From contig JAFLTU010000001.1 of the NCBI GenBank assembly GCA_022509125.1, positions 48,144-112,143 on the forward strand: DNA of 64,000 bases. The letters are read 5' to 3'. The stretch comes from Muribaculaceae bacterium (GTDB taxonomy: Bacteria > Bacteroidota > Bacteroidia > Bacteroidales > Muribaculaceae). The translations under genes were made by a program, and so were the position numbers. Below are positions 42,518-52,817 of the stretch, piece by piece. The notes below the pieces were generated by a model, which saw only the letters and a program-made list of their open reading frames with translations, did no database searches and was not told where the DNA came from. Each line of letters opens with the position of its first letter. The stretch's first letter is position 1.

Positions 42518-43705
42518 ATGACAGACGGGCAGAAAGATAAGTCGAATGAAGTGCCATCCAAGGGATCGGGACCCCAAAAGTCATTTCGAAAGTGGTTTCA
42601 ACGGCTTGAGCAAAACAAGACTTTTATTCTTGTAAAAAAAATAGCAGGATATGTGTTTCGCTATGGTTTCCCGTTGGCCGTCTCATTATGTTTGATTTTA
42701 TGGCTGTTCCATAAAGTGAATTTCCATCAGGTGATGGAAATAGCCCATCGAGGTTGCAACTATTGGTTTATCGGGATAATGATGGCAGTGACCACTCTCT
42801 CGCTTATGGTCAGGGGTGTCAGATGGGGTTTGCAGTTGGTGGCTTCAGGCGTGAAACCAATGAGTATGGTGGCTGAATGGGTATGCCTTTTCGGGGCTTA
42901 TGCCTTAAACCTTGTCTTTCCGCAAATGGGGGAGGCCTGGAGATGTCTTTTCGTGAGCAAACGTCAGAAGGCTCCGCTCTCCACTGTGGTTGGAACCGAT
43001 ATCGGCGACCGTTTCATCGACTGGGTCATCATTATGATCCTCTTTATAGTTGCTCTTATTGTGGCCCATCCTTACATAATGGAATTCATGAACCATTATG
43101 AGATCGGACGAGAAGTGAAAAAGGTGGTCGACAATGCCACACTCTGGATTTCTTTAGGAGGAAGCATTGCCTTTTTGGTGGCTTTGCTTTATTTTTTCCG
43201 ACGTAAGAAATGGGCTCAATCCATTTCTAACACAATTAAGAAAATGTGGCTGGGTTTCAGCGTTATTTTCCGCATGAAACTTTGGTGGCTATATCTTCTC
43301 TTGTCGATATTGACTTGGGTTTTATATTTTATAGAAATCTATATCTGTTTCTTTTCCTTTAGCTACACGAAGGAATTGGTGTACACCCATGGTCTTGCCT
43401 ACGGACTTTTACCGGGACTCGTGGCCTTCGTGTTCGGTTCCCTTTCTATGGGTATACCCTCTAACGGAGGCCTTGGACCTTGGAACCTGGCAATAATGTT
43501 TGCGTTGTCGCTCTTCGGAATCAGCAACACCGACGGCACAGCCTTCAGCATTGTTGTATGGTCGTTTCAATCATTGATGTATGTTGCGTTGGGAATTTTC
43601 GCCCTCGCCTATATTATGGTGACAGGTCGTAAACTAAAAAAAGAGGGCAATCCGGAAAGTGATCCAGGCCAGACACCAGGCCAGAGTGGTGTTATAAACC
43701 ACTGA
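42518..43705 (+). CDS. Flippase-like (LPG synthase TM region/UPF0104) membrane protein
   Basis: Polytopic; VVGTDIGDRFIDW; FGSLSMGIPSNGGLGPWNLAIMFALSLFGI. Confidence 0.82.
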   Translation: MTDGQKDKSNEVPSKGSGPQKSFRKWFQRLEQNKTFILVKKIAGYVFRYGFPLAVSLCLILWLFHKVNFHQVMEIAHRGCNYWFIGIMMAVTTLSLMVRGVRWGLQLVASGVKPMSMVAEWVCLFGAYALNLVFPQMGEAWRCLFVSKRQKAPLSTVVGTDIGDRFIDWVIIMILFIVALIVAHPYIMEFMNHYEIGREVKKVVDNATLWISLGGSIAFLVALLYFFRRKKWAQSISNTIKKMWLGFSVIFRMKLWWLYLLLSILTWVLYFIEIYICFFSFSYTKELVYTHGLAYGLLPGLVAFVFGSLSMGIPSNGGLGPWNLAIMFALSLFGISNTDGTAFSIVVWSFQSLMYVALGIFALAYIMVTGRKLKKEGNPESDPGQTPGQSGVINH

Positions 43706-46072
43706 GAAGAATCCCCATTTCCAAGTGCCCGTTTCCTTAACTATAGCGGCAATTGTCGCGACACAAGGGAAATAGAGCAACACGAAGACCAGGAATCCCA
43801 GGGCCGAGGCTGTTGTAAAGGGGGCTTTCCCTGTGAGTTTCGAAGGTGTCTTAAGACGAGCTGATAATAATTCGGCATCGTCGTCACCTACATAAAGCAC
43901 TCCCAAAGTCGATACCACCACTTCTTTTGCCGCACATCCGGCCAAAAGCGAACAGCAAGCCTTCCATCCCAAATCCAAAGGACGCATCACAGGTTCAACG
44001 AATCTTCCCACATAGCTCAGGATAGAATGGCTCTCTTGATATTCATTCAGAATAATTTCATCGAGACGTTCGGTGTCGCTCTCTGCAATAATTTCGGAAG
44101 GTAATTCGGCCAAAGTGTTCAAGGCGAATTCTTCGGAAACATCCTCCTCATTATATCGCGGGAAATAAGAAAGACCCCAGATTATGATTGAAGCTATCAG
44201 AATAAAGCCTCCCATCTTTTTCAGGTATTGGTCGGCCTTCGACCACATGTTTCTAACCGTAGCTTTAGCCGTCGGCATCCGATAGGGGGGCAACTCCATG
44301 ACGAAGGGGGTCTCGTCGGCCTTAAACCAGAATTTTCTCATAAGTCTGGCTGTAATAACGGCCACCACAATTCCTAAAAGATATAAACCCACGAATATCC
44401 AGGCCCCGTAGTGGGGAAAAAATGCTCCGGCCAACAACACATAAATTGGGATTCGGGCCGAACAACTGATGAAAGGATTGATAAGGATGGTGATCAATCG
44501 GCTCGATCTGCTCTCAATGATTCGGGTCGACATGATGGCCGGAACATTACAACCGAATCCCATTACCATCGGTATGAAGGATTTCCCGTGGAGGCCCATT
44601 TTGTGCATAAGCTTATCCATGATGAAGGCCACCCTCGCCATATAACCTGAGTCCTCCATAAAGGATATAAATGTATAGAGTATGAGGATATTGGGTAGAA
44701 AGACTATGACAGAACCCACGCCACCGATAATCCCGTCAAGGAGAAGATCTTTCAAAGGCCCCTCAGGCATATTGTCTCCCAAAAGGGTTGAAATCCTACT
44801 GATCACCCATTCTATCCATTCCATCGGGTAAGAGCCTATCTGGAAAGTGGCCCAAAACATTAGCCACATCACCAGAATGAATATAGGAAACCCAAAGAGC
44901 TTATTGGTGACAAATGCGTCGATGATTTTTGTGGAATTATCTATTGTGGCCTCATTAGCCTCCATTGTTTCTGCCAAAGCTCCCTGGATAAACCCGAATT
45001 TTTCGGCTGAAATCAATGCGCTGGCATCCTCACCAAGGTTTTTTTCAAGCCGCTCGTTTTGAGCCGCCCTTATTTTCTCCCATTCCGGATAATTTGGATA
45101 TTTTTCGAGCATCCGTTTCATCTCCGGATCTTTCTCGAGAAATTTTATGGCCAGAAATCGGGGAGAAAATCTTTGAGGCAGGTCGGGGTCTTGTTTGAAG
45201 GCGTCAACGAGTTTCCTGACAGCTTCTTCGATTTCCGGCCTCATCTTTATGTGGATATGGCGAGTGTCCGGATTTTTGAGTTCGTAGACCTGTATAATTG
45301 TGTCGAGAAGATTGTCCACTCCCCAACCTGTGGCAGCAATGGTCGGAACGATCGGCACTCCTAGCATCTTGCCCAAGGTTTCATATTCTAGCTTTATATG
45401 TTTTTTTTCAAGCTCGTCAAACATGTTAAGAGCTATGACCATGCTCCGGTTCATGTCGATAAGCTCAGTAGTCAGGAAGAGGTTTCGCTCGATATTAGAG
45501 GCCACTACAACATTTACGATGACGTCGGGCGTCTCTTCCTTAAGATAGCGCATGACATAAAGCTCTTCAGGAGAATAGGCAGATAGAGAATAGGTGCCCG
45601 GTAGGTCTACGACGTTGAATTCGTAGCCTTTATATTTCATCTTTCCCTCTTTGGCTCCCACTGTCACGCCGGCATAGTTGCCTACATGTTCGTGAGCTCC
45701 TGAAACTATGTTGAATAGGGAGGTCTTGCCGCAGTTAGGATTGCCTACCAATGCGATGTTGATGGTCTTGGCTTTGCTTGTTTTGGGGATGTCTGACTGC
45801 GGAAGAGGTTCCACATGGATTTTCTCCTCCACTGTCTTCTCCCAATCTTCGAGTGGTTCGATCTCGATCATCTGGGCCTCCGAGCGCCGCAGCGACACCT
45901 CATAATCCATGAGATGAAATTTTATGGGGTCCTGAAGTGGAGCGTTAAGCACAAGCGTGATTTCCCGACCCTTCACAAAACCCATCTCCATGACTCTTTT
46001 ACGAAAAGCGCCATGTCCCAGAATCTTCACGATTACCCCGGTTTCTCCGGGCTTAAGGTCAGAAAGCCTCAT
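43634..46072 (-). CDS. feoB: Ferrous iron transporter, FeoA-FeoB fusion
   Basis: N-terminal FeoA SH3-like domain (MRLSDLKPGETGVIVKI), then GNPNCGKTSLFN G-domain, FeoB Gate domains; start refined from 46087. Confidence 0.95.
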   Translation of the reverse strand: MRLSDLKPGETGVIVKILGHGAFRKRVMEMGFVKGREITLVLNAPLQDPIKFHLMDYEVSLRRSEAQMIEIEPLEDWEKTVEEKIHVEPLPQSDIPKTSKAKTINIALVGNPNCGKTSLFNIVSGAHEHVGNYAGVTVGAKEGKMKYKGYEFNVVDLPGTYSLSAYSPEELYVMRYLKEETPDVIVNVVVASNIERNLFLTTELIDMNRSMVIALNMFDELEKKHIKLEYETLGKMLGVPIVPTIAATGWGVDNLLDTIIQVYELKNPDTRHIHIKMRPEIEEAVRKLVDAFKQDPDLPQRFSPRFLAIKFLEKDPEMKRMLEKYPNYPEWEKIRAAQNERLEKNLGEDASALISAEKFGFIQGALAETMEANEATIDNSTKIIDAFVTNKLFGFPIFILVMWLMFWATFQIGSYPMEWIEWVISRISTLLGDNMPEGPLKDLLLDGIIGGVGSVIVFLPNILILYTFISFMEDSGYMARVAFIMDKLMHKMGLHGKSFIPMVMGFGCNVPAIMSTRIIESRSSRLITILINPFISCSARIPIYVLLAGAFFPHYGAWIFVGLYLLGIVVAVITARLMRKFWFKADETPFVMELPPYRMPTAKATVRNMWSKADQYLKKMGGFILIASIIIWGLSYFPRYNEEDVSEEFALNTLAELPSEIIAESDTERLDEIILNEYQESHSILSYVGRFVEPVMRPLDLGWKACCSLLAGCAAKEVVVSTLGVLYVGDDDAELLSARLKTPSKLTGKAPFTTASALGFLVFVLLYFPCVATIAAIVKETGTWKWGFFSVVYNTTLAWCLAWITFRIALFF

Positions 46073-46154
46073 ATTTAGCCTTGTCAATCCTTTTCAAGGC
46101 AAAGTTAACGAATTCACCAATGCAACTAAACGGTAAATCCACTCCTGCCTAAAA

Positions 46155-46174
46155 AATACCTACTAATAGGTATT
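46155..46174. promoter_or_regulatory. Inverted repeat AATACCTA-ctaa-TAGGTATT, candidate metalloregulator operator upstream of feoAB
   Basis: Perfect 8 bp arms, 4 bp spacer; ~48 bp upstream of a minus-strand TAACTTTG element (46100-46107). Confidence 0.5.
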
Positions 46175-46253
46175 TATTGCAATTTACCACAAAAATGGGG
46201 GTTGCATCAGATAGTTTTAGTGTTTTTACATGTATAAATTTATAGCAAAGAAA

Positions 46254-46280
46254 AAAGGTGCGGCCGGAAGCTGCACCTTT
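46254..46280 (-). terminator. Hairpin terminator of the S9 peptidase gene
   Basis: aaaggtgcggc ... gctgcaccttt with A-rich tract (T-tract on minus strand). Confidence 0.8.
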
Positions 46281-46298
46281 AACTAGAGGTATCAGTGA

Positions 46299-48392
46299 TT
46301 ATTTTAAGTATTTGTCGAGGAAGCGGAAGAAGACACGCTGCCAGAGGATCGCGTTTTGAGGTTTAAGCACCCAATGGTTTTCATCGGGGAAGACGAGCAT
46401 CTCTGCCTCGAGTCCGTGCATCTTCGCGGCGTTGAAAGCCATCATGCCTTGAGATGCAAGAATACGGTAATCAAGTTCGCCGACAGTGACAAGTATCGGA
46501 GCAGTCCATTTGTCAGTGAAAAGATGCGGAGAATTGGCATAGGTTTTTTGTGCAATTGCGTTGTTCTTGTCCCAGTAGGGGCCTCCGAGGTCGAAATCAG
46601 CAAACCACATTTCTTCGGTTTCAAGATATTGAGCCTCCAGGTTGAAAATACCAGCGTGAGCAATTAAAGCTGCGAAACGTCCCTCATGATGCCCGGCAAG
46701 CCAATAGACTGAGAAACCGCCATAACTTGCACCGATAGCTCCAATCTTGGTTTTGTCGATATAGGGTTGTTCGGCAATATAATCTGCCGCTGCAAAATAG
46801 TCTTGCATGTTCTGACCGCCATAGTCGCCGGAGATCTGACGGTTCCATTCTGTGCCGAAACCGGGGAGACCGCGACGGTTGGGAGCTATCACAACGTAAC
46901 CATTGGCGGCCATTATCATGAAATTCCAGCGATAACTCCAGAACTGACTAACGGCCTGTTGGGGACCTCCCTGGCAGTAAAGGATAGCAGGATACTTCTT
47001 TTGAGGATCGAAATCCGGAGGAAGGATAATCCAGGAAAGCATTTCTTTTCCGTCGGTGGTTTTTACGAAAGTCTTTTCTACGGAGCCGAGTTTAAGCTGA
47101 GCAATGAGCTCTCCGTTGACATTCGTTATCTCTTTTACGGGAGAATCTTTAGAGACAAGACAAATCTCGTTGGGGCGCATCATAGAATGGCGGAGGGTTA
47201 CTGCAGAAGTTTCAGAGATAGGAGTTACGGATACGAAATCGCAGACATCCTCGGCGATTGTCTCAATTTCTGTAGTGAAGGGATTCATACGGAAGACGGG
47301 TTCCGTTCCTTGATAGTAAGCTGCAAACCAAATAAAGCTGCCATCAGGGCTCCATGCAATCTCTTCCGGCCAATAATCCCAATCGGCGGTGAGGTCAGTC
47401 ATTTCACCGGTCTTTATATCTAGTAGCATGAGACGTTTCTTGTCGCTCTCAAATTTGGGAGTAGCCATCGATAGGAAGGCCACTTTATTGCCGTCGGGCG
47501 AGAAATGGGGATCTGTGTCGTATCCCGGCATACCCTCAGTGAGACATTTTGTGGAGCCATCCTCAAGGTTATAGAGATAAAGGTTGCTGTCGGTCGAGAA
47601 AGCATATTCCTGTCCTTTGAGTTTTCGGCTCACATAGATAAGGGATTTGCTGTCGGGAGACCAGGCGAAAGCGTCGCTGCCACCAAAAGGCCGCATGGGA
47701 CATTCAAAGGGTTCTCCCTCCATTATGTCTTTAGCCCCTGAAATTCCGTCGATTGAAAAATCAGCGAGGAAAGGATGAGGAATTTGGGTTACCCATTCGT
47801 CCCAATGCTTATACATCAAGTCGTCTACTACACGTCCGGTTGTCTTTGGCAAGCCCTTGAAAAGCTCCTCGTCTTTCTGATTGAAGTCGTCGATAGGAGA
47901 GCCGTAGATTATTTTTTTACCATCGGGGGAAATCTCAAAACATTCGATTCCGTTTTTGACATCCGAGAGCCGTTTTTCACCCGTCCCATCGGAATTCATT
48001 ATGAAAACCTGCATGGAATTTAGTTTATCATCTTTCCGGAGGAAGGCGATTTTATTGCCATCCTCCACCCATCTGATATTGGATTCTGAGGGGGCAGAGG
48101 TTGTCAGACGAGTCATTTCTGAACCGTCAGTGTTTATCTTATATATCTCCGCGTTGGCTCTGTTTTCCTCAATGTCTTCATAGGAGAGTGTGAAGGCTAT
48201 CGTTTTGCCGTCGGGCGAAGGTTTGGCCTCTGATATTCTTCCGAAGGCCTCCAGGATTTCAGGGGTGAGCCTGCCATCTTTTACTTCCACTACAGGTTTT
48301 TCGATAATTTTTTGTTGTGTGGATTTTTCCGATCCACAAGCAGCCAGTAGCGGCAAAGCCAGTGTAGACATTATAAATGCGGTTTTATTCAT
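46299..48392 (-). CDS. S9 family (prolyl oligopeptidase/DPP-like) peptidase, lipoprotein
   Basis: Lipobox LPLLAAC; beta-propeller SPDGKTIAF repeats; GASYGGFSVYWLAGH nucleophile elbow. Confidence 0.92.
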   Translation of the reverse strand: MNKTAFIMSTLALPLLAACGSEKSTQQKIIEKPVVEVKDGRLTPEILEAFGRISEAKPSPDGKTIAFTLSYEDIEENRANAEIYKINTDGSEMTRLTTSAPSESNIRWVEDGNKIAFLRKDDKLNSMQVFIMNSDGTGEKRLSDVKNGIECFEISPDGKKIIYGSPIDDFNQKDEELFKGLPKTTGRVVDDLMYKHWDEWVTQIPHPFLADFSIDGISGAKDIMEGEPFECPMRPFGGSDAFAWSPDSKSLIYVSRKLKGQEYAFSTDSNLYLYNLEDGSTKCLTEGMPGYDTDPHFSPDGNKVAFLSMATPKFESDKKRLMLLDIKTGEMTDLTADWDYWPEEIAWSPDGSFIWFAAYYQGTEPVFRMNPFTTEIETIAEDVCDFVSVTPISETSAVTLRHSMMRPNEICLVSKDSPVKEITNVNGELIAQLKLGSVEKTFVKTTDGKEMLSWIILPPDFDPQKKYPAILYCQGGPQQAVSQFWSYRWNFMIMAANGYVVIAPNRRGLPGFGTEWNRQISGDYGGQNMQDYFAAADYIAEQPYIDKTKIGAIGASYGGFSVYWLAGHHEGRFAALIAHAGIFNLEAQYLETEEMWFADFDLGGPYWDKNNAIAQKTYANSPHLFTDKWTAPILVTVGELDYRILASQGMMAFNAAKMHGLEAEMLVFPDENHWVLKPQNAILWQRVFFRFLDKYLK

Positions 48393-48614
48393 AGTGGGGT
48401 TTTTTAGATTTTCTTTTGCTAATGGATAAGGCCAAAATTAAAGAAAAGCTGTGGTTTAATCAAACTTCAACATAGGAAATTCCTTCTCCATGTAATAGGG
48501 TATAGGCCAAACTGAGCTTTTGTAATATCTATCAAAAAGTTAATCATAGGAAATTTGATAATTATACATTTTTATACAGTAATTTTGCAGTATCCTAAAA
48601 TATATGTTTTTTCT

Positions 48615-49670
48615 ATGAAATTTTATAAAGCTAATTTATTTATAGCGGCAAGTTTAATGATTATCTTTTCCGTTGGATGCAAGGAAAATAAACCTGGGAA
48701 TGACAGTCTACGGACGGTTATTCTCACACATCCTTCTCCTATTAACGGAAGCTCTTCGGAGGAATATTCAGGCATCATAGAAGAGGGCAAGAGCGTCAAC
48801 GCATCATTTATGGCGGATGGCAAAATAAACAGGTTGTTGGTCAAAGAGGGCGACCGAGTAAAAAAGGGCCAATTAATAGCTTCTCTTGATGATTCGGATT
48901 ACCAGATAGGCGTCAATCAATTGAAAACCCAGTTCCATCAGATGACAGAAGAGAAAAAAAGGATGGATGAGATGTTTGCTCGCCATAATATAGCCCCTAA
49001 CGACTATGAGAAATTTACCGCCGGCTACGAGCAACTGCGATTGCAAGTGGAAATGGCCGAAAATAAATTAGGATACACCAACCTTTATTCACCAACGGAT
49101 GGATATATTTCAGAAAAATTTATGGAGCCGGGAGAACTGGTTGGTGCAGGAACTCCCGTTTATAAAATCACCGACGACTCCAGTCTTATAGCCAGTTTGG
49201 ATCTGCCTGTAGAGATGTATATCCACCGCAATAACATTGTTTCCACAGTGGGATTTTCCCCGGTTTTTCAAGATAATTCCATACCATTAGGCATAGAGAG
49301 TTTTACTCCGAATCCTTCAAACAACATGCTATATCAGATGAAATTAAATATCCCTCAAAAATATGCCGGAAATCTTAGTCCCGGAATGAACATTAGAGTT
49401 GATATAACGGTAAATGAGGGAGGGACTGAGGGTTACGAAATACCCTCGCGTGCCATTTTAAAAGAAAATGAAACCACCTATGTATGGGTTTTCAATGTGT
49501 CTGATTCTACCATCACAAAAAAGGCGGTAAATGTAGTTGGGACCCCTGTAGATAAGAAAATCACTGTTTCAGGACTTTCCGGACAAGAAGCAATAGTGGA
49601 AACCGGAGTGAAACAATTGTATGAGGGAGAAAAGGTGAATGTCGCCAAGAATTCAGACTACTCATTGTAA
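48615..49670 (+). CDS. RND efflux periplasmic adaptor (MFP) lipoprotein
   Basis: Lipobox FSVGC; INRLLVKEGDRVKKGQLIASLDDSDYQ; operon with RND pump. Confidence 0.92.
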   Translation: MKFYKANLFIAASLMIIFSVGCKENKPGNDSLRTVILTHPSPINGSSSEEYSGIIEEGKSVNASFMADGKINRLLVKEGDRVKKGQLIASLDDSDYQIGVNQLKTQFHQMTEEKKRMDEMFARHNIAPNDYEKFTAGYEQLRLQVEMAENKLGYTNLYSPTDGYISEKFMEPGELVGAGTPVYKITDDSSLIASLDLPVEMYIHRNNIVSTVGFSPVFQDNSIPLGIESFTPNPSNNMLYQMKLNIPQKYAGNLSPGMNIRVDITVNEGGTEGYEIPSRAILKENETTYVWVFNVSDSTITKKAVNVVGTPVDKKITVSGLSGQEAIVETGVKQLYEGEKVNVAKNSDYSL

Positions 49671-49673
49671 GCC

Positions 49674-52600
49674 ATGAATAGAATCACAAAGTTTTTTATT
49701 GAGAGAAAGACCCTCTTTTGGTCAGTGGTCTTTCTTATTATCGCCGTTGGCGTCATGGCTTATATGTCAATGCCGAAGCTTGAAGACCCCGCTGTGACCG
49801 TCAAACAGGCATCGGTGGTGGTTTTGTATCCGGGAGCCGACACAAAAAGAGTTGAAAAGGATGTTGTCTCTGTGCTTGAGGAGCAATTGAGAGCGTTGCC
49901 CGATGTAAGAAAAATCACCAGCACAGTGAAAGAGGGACAAGCCCTCATCCAGGTAGAGTTCAATTTTGAAACCCCTATGGAAGAGGTGGAACAACACTTC
50001 GACCTGGTTAGAAGAAAAGTTGCTGACACTGAAATGCTTTTGCCTCCTGGTGTGATGTCTCCTATTGTCATCGACGACATGATGGATGTCTATGGCATTT
50101 TCTATTCCTTTAGTGGGGAAGATTACAATTATGAGGAATTGGAACAATATGCCAAGCTCCTGAAAAAGGAGATAATGGCTGTGAAGGGTGTGAAGAGAGT
50201 GAATGTAGGAGGCACCCAAAGGGAGGTAATAGATATAGCCTTTACACCCGAACAGATTCGTAACAACGGACTTCTTCCTCTTCTCGTGGCTCAAGCTCTC
50301 CAATCATCCACTAAGGCTATTGATGCTGGGAAATTGATGAACGGAGAAGACAGAATCATGATTAATGTGACAGAAGGAGCCTCTTCGGTAGAAGAAATAT
50401 CTTCTCTATTTATTGATTTCCCAGATGGAAAAAAAGTAAGATTGGGAGATATTGCGAAAATAACCAAGCATTCGGCCTCTCCGGAATCGGGAGGATTCTA
50501 TCTTAACGGGAAGCCGGCACTTACCCTGCTTGTCGCTCTGGAGAAAGATGCAGTTGTGCCTTCAGTCGGAATCAAGGTGGATGAAAAAGTGAATGAAACC
50601 CTTTCCCAACTTCCCGTGGGTTTGACTATAGATAAGATTTTCTTCCAGCCCGATCAGGTGAATGAAGCCATCTCATCTTTCATGATAAATCTGATTGAAT
50701 CAGTGCTGATTGTTATTTTCGTATTAATGATTGCCATGGGCTGGAAAGCAGGTTTGATAATAGGTCTCGGGTTGGTATTGACAGTGGCCCTCTCCTTTCC
50801 TATCTTATCTGCTTTGGATTCCACCTTACAAAGAATTTCGTTGGGCGCCTTCATCATTGCAATGGGCATGTTGGTGGATAATGCCGTTGTGATAATGGAT
50901 GGGATTATGAAAGACCGAACCCGCGGATTGCCGAAATCCACTTATTTATATAGGATAGGCAAACAGACGGCATGGCCTCTTTTAGGAGCTACCCTCATAG
51001 CGGCTGCAACTTTTCTGCCAATATATCTAACTGCAGGGACAGTTGGAGAATTTGCCGGCGACCTTTTCTTAGTGGTTTGTGTAAGCCTTATGGTGAGCTG
51101 GGTGTTGGCTATTATTCAGGTCCCCGTTTGTGCGGATCAATGGCTATCGCCTGATAATGTGTCTGAAGAGGTAAAAGAACAACCACCGCTCAATCGATTT
51201 GAAAAGTTTGTCAAGAAAATAGTTGAGTTTTTGATCGCTCATAAAGGGCTTACCGTCACTTTCTCCGTGGTTCTTTTAGCCGGAGCCGGAGGTGCTATTT
51301 TATTAGTCAGAAATGTGTTTTTCCCCGATTTCAATTATGATCAGTTTGTAGTGGAATGTTATTATCCGCCCGAAAGTAATCCGGAAACGGTGAGGTCCAG
51401 AATGTTTGAATTGTCAGACTCAATCATGCTTGAAAAGGATGTGAGGAATGTGGCAATAAGCATGGGAGGGGCTCCCGGAAGATATTGTCTTGTACGCCCC
51501 ATTCCTGAAGGGGGAGACAATTACGCGGAATTCATTGTTCAATGCAAGGATTATCACGCCGTGCAGAAACTGTCGAAGGATCTCACAAAGAGGTTGAGAG
51601 AAATAGCCCCGGAAGCATATATAAGGGCCAGAAAATATAATTTCTCTGTATCTTCCTCACATCTAATAGAGGTGGAATTTACCGGGCCGGATCCCAAAGT
51701 TCTTAGAGAACTTGCAAAAGAGGCTGAAACTATAATGAGAAATTCCCCTTACGTGGATCCCTATACCGTGCAAAACAGCTGGAACGCACCCACAAGACAA
51801 CTTTCAGTTGCTTATTCAGCTCAATCGGCTGCCAGGGCCGGTGTCAACAGAGGGGATGTGGGAAATGCCCTCCAGGCAGCCACAGACGGTTACACTGTGG
51901 GAGTGGTCAGCAGTAACGACAATCTTATCCCGATAAATATTGTGGTCAGGAATTCGGATGGGTCAAGACTTAAAGATTTATCTAATATTCCGGTTTGGAG
52001 CATGGCCAACGTTAACTTGTCTGAAAACGATTTAGAGGCTCTCATGAGAGGTTCAAAGGATGTTGCCGACATTAAAAAAAATATGTTTATCACCACAACT
52101 CTTGCCAACTGTATCGACAGCATCTCAACCATTTGGGAAGAAAGCCTTCTCACAAGATATAATGGTATGAGAAGTATTCAGGCTGAATGCGACCCTGACC
52201 CCTATAATGTGGATGCCACTCCTGATAAACTTCTAAAATCTGTAAAACCTGAGATTGAAAAAATCAAAATTCCCAAAGGCTATAAAATGAGATGGGTGGG
52301 AGAAACGGAAACTTCAGACGAGGCGATGGGAAAAGTTTTCCAGAATCTTCCTGTGATGATTATAATCTTGATAGTGGTGTTGCTCTTGCTTTTCAATAAT
52401 TGGAAGAAACTTGCAGTGATTCTTTTGTGTTTCCCATTTGTGTTGTGCGGGATAGTCCCGGCCCTCATTCTTACTAACACCCCATTTACATTCCTTGCAA
52501 TCCTCGGGGTAATGGGTTTGATGGGTATGATTATTAAAAATGCCATAGTTCTTGTGGATGAAATAAATGCCCTGAATGGAGAGCAACGGATGGAACTGTA

Positions 52601-52817
52601 TCCAGCAATTGTCAATGCCACAATCTCCAGGGTAAGGCCCGTGTTGCTTGCATCCCTCACAACCGTGGCCGGAATGATTCCGCTTGTGGGAGATCCCATG
52701 TATGGTCCCTTAGCTGTTACAGTTATTGGAGGGTTGCTAATAGGAACCTGTGTGACTCTGTTATTCCTGCCGGTTATTTATTCAATTTTCTTCTCTGTTA
52801 AACCAGTCTCCAAATGA
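49674..52817 (+). CDS. RND family efflux permease (AcrB-like)
   Basis: 1047 aa; FGA-type ALDSTLQRISLGAFIIAMGMLVDNAVVIMD; GVMGLMGMIIKNAIVLVDEIN. Confidence 0.95.
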   Translation: MNRITKFFIERKTLFWSVVFLIIAVGVMAYMSMPKLEDPAVTVKQASVVVLYPGADTKRVEKDVVSVLEEQLRALPDVRKITSTVKEGQALIQVEFNFETPMEEVEQHFDLVRRKVADTEMLLPPGVMSPIVIDDMMDVYGIFYSFSGEDYNYEELEQYAKLLKKEIMAVKGVKRVNVGGTQREVIDIAFTPEQIRNNGLLPLLVAQALQSSTKAIDAGKLMNGEDRIMINVTEGASSVEEISSLFIDFPDGKKVRLGDIAKITKHSASPESGGFYLNGKPALTLLVALEKDAVVPSVGIKVDEKVNETLSQLPVGLTIDKIFFQPDQVNEAISSFMINLIESVLIVIFVLMIAMGWKAGLIIGLGLVLTVALSFPILSALDSTLQRISLGAFIIAMGMLVDNAVVIMDGIMKDRTRGLPKSTYLYRIGKQTAWPLLGATLIAAATFLPIYLTAGTVGEFAGDLFLVVCVSLMVSWVLAIIQVPVCADQWLSPDNVSEEVKEQPPLNRFEKFVKKIVEFLIAHKGLTVTFSVVLLAGAGGAILLVRNVFFPDFNYDQFVVECYYPPESNPETVRSRMFELSDSIMLEKDVRNVAISMGGAPGRYCLVRPIPEGGDNYAEFIVQCKDYHAVQKLSKDLTKRLREIAPEAYIRARKYNFSVSSSHLIEVEFTGPDPKVLRELAKEAETIMRNSPYVDPYTVQNSWNAPTRQLSVAYSAQSAARAGVNRGDVGNALQAATDGYTVGVVSSNDNLIPINIVVRNSDGSRLKDLSNIPVWSMANVNLSENDLEALMRGSKDVADIKKNMFITTTLANCIDSISTIWEESLLTRYNGMRSIQAECDPDPYNVDATPDKLLKSVKPEIEKIKIPKGYKMRWVGETETSDEAMGKVFQNLPVMIIILIVVLLLLFNNWKKLAVILLCFPFVLCGIVPALILTNTPFTFLAILGVMGLMGMIIKNAIVLVDEINALNGEQRMELYPAIVNATISRVRPVLLASLTTVAGMIPLVGDPMYGPLAVTVIGGLLIGTCVTLLFLPVIYSIFFSVKPVSK

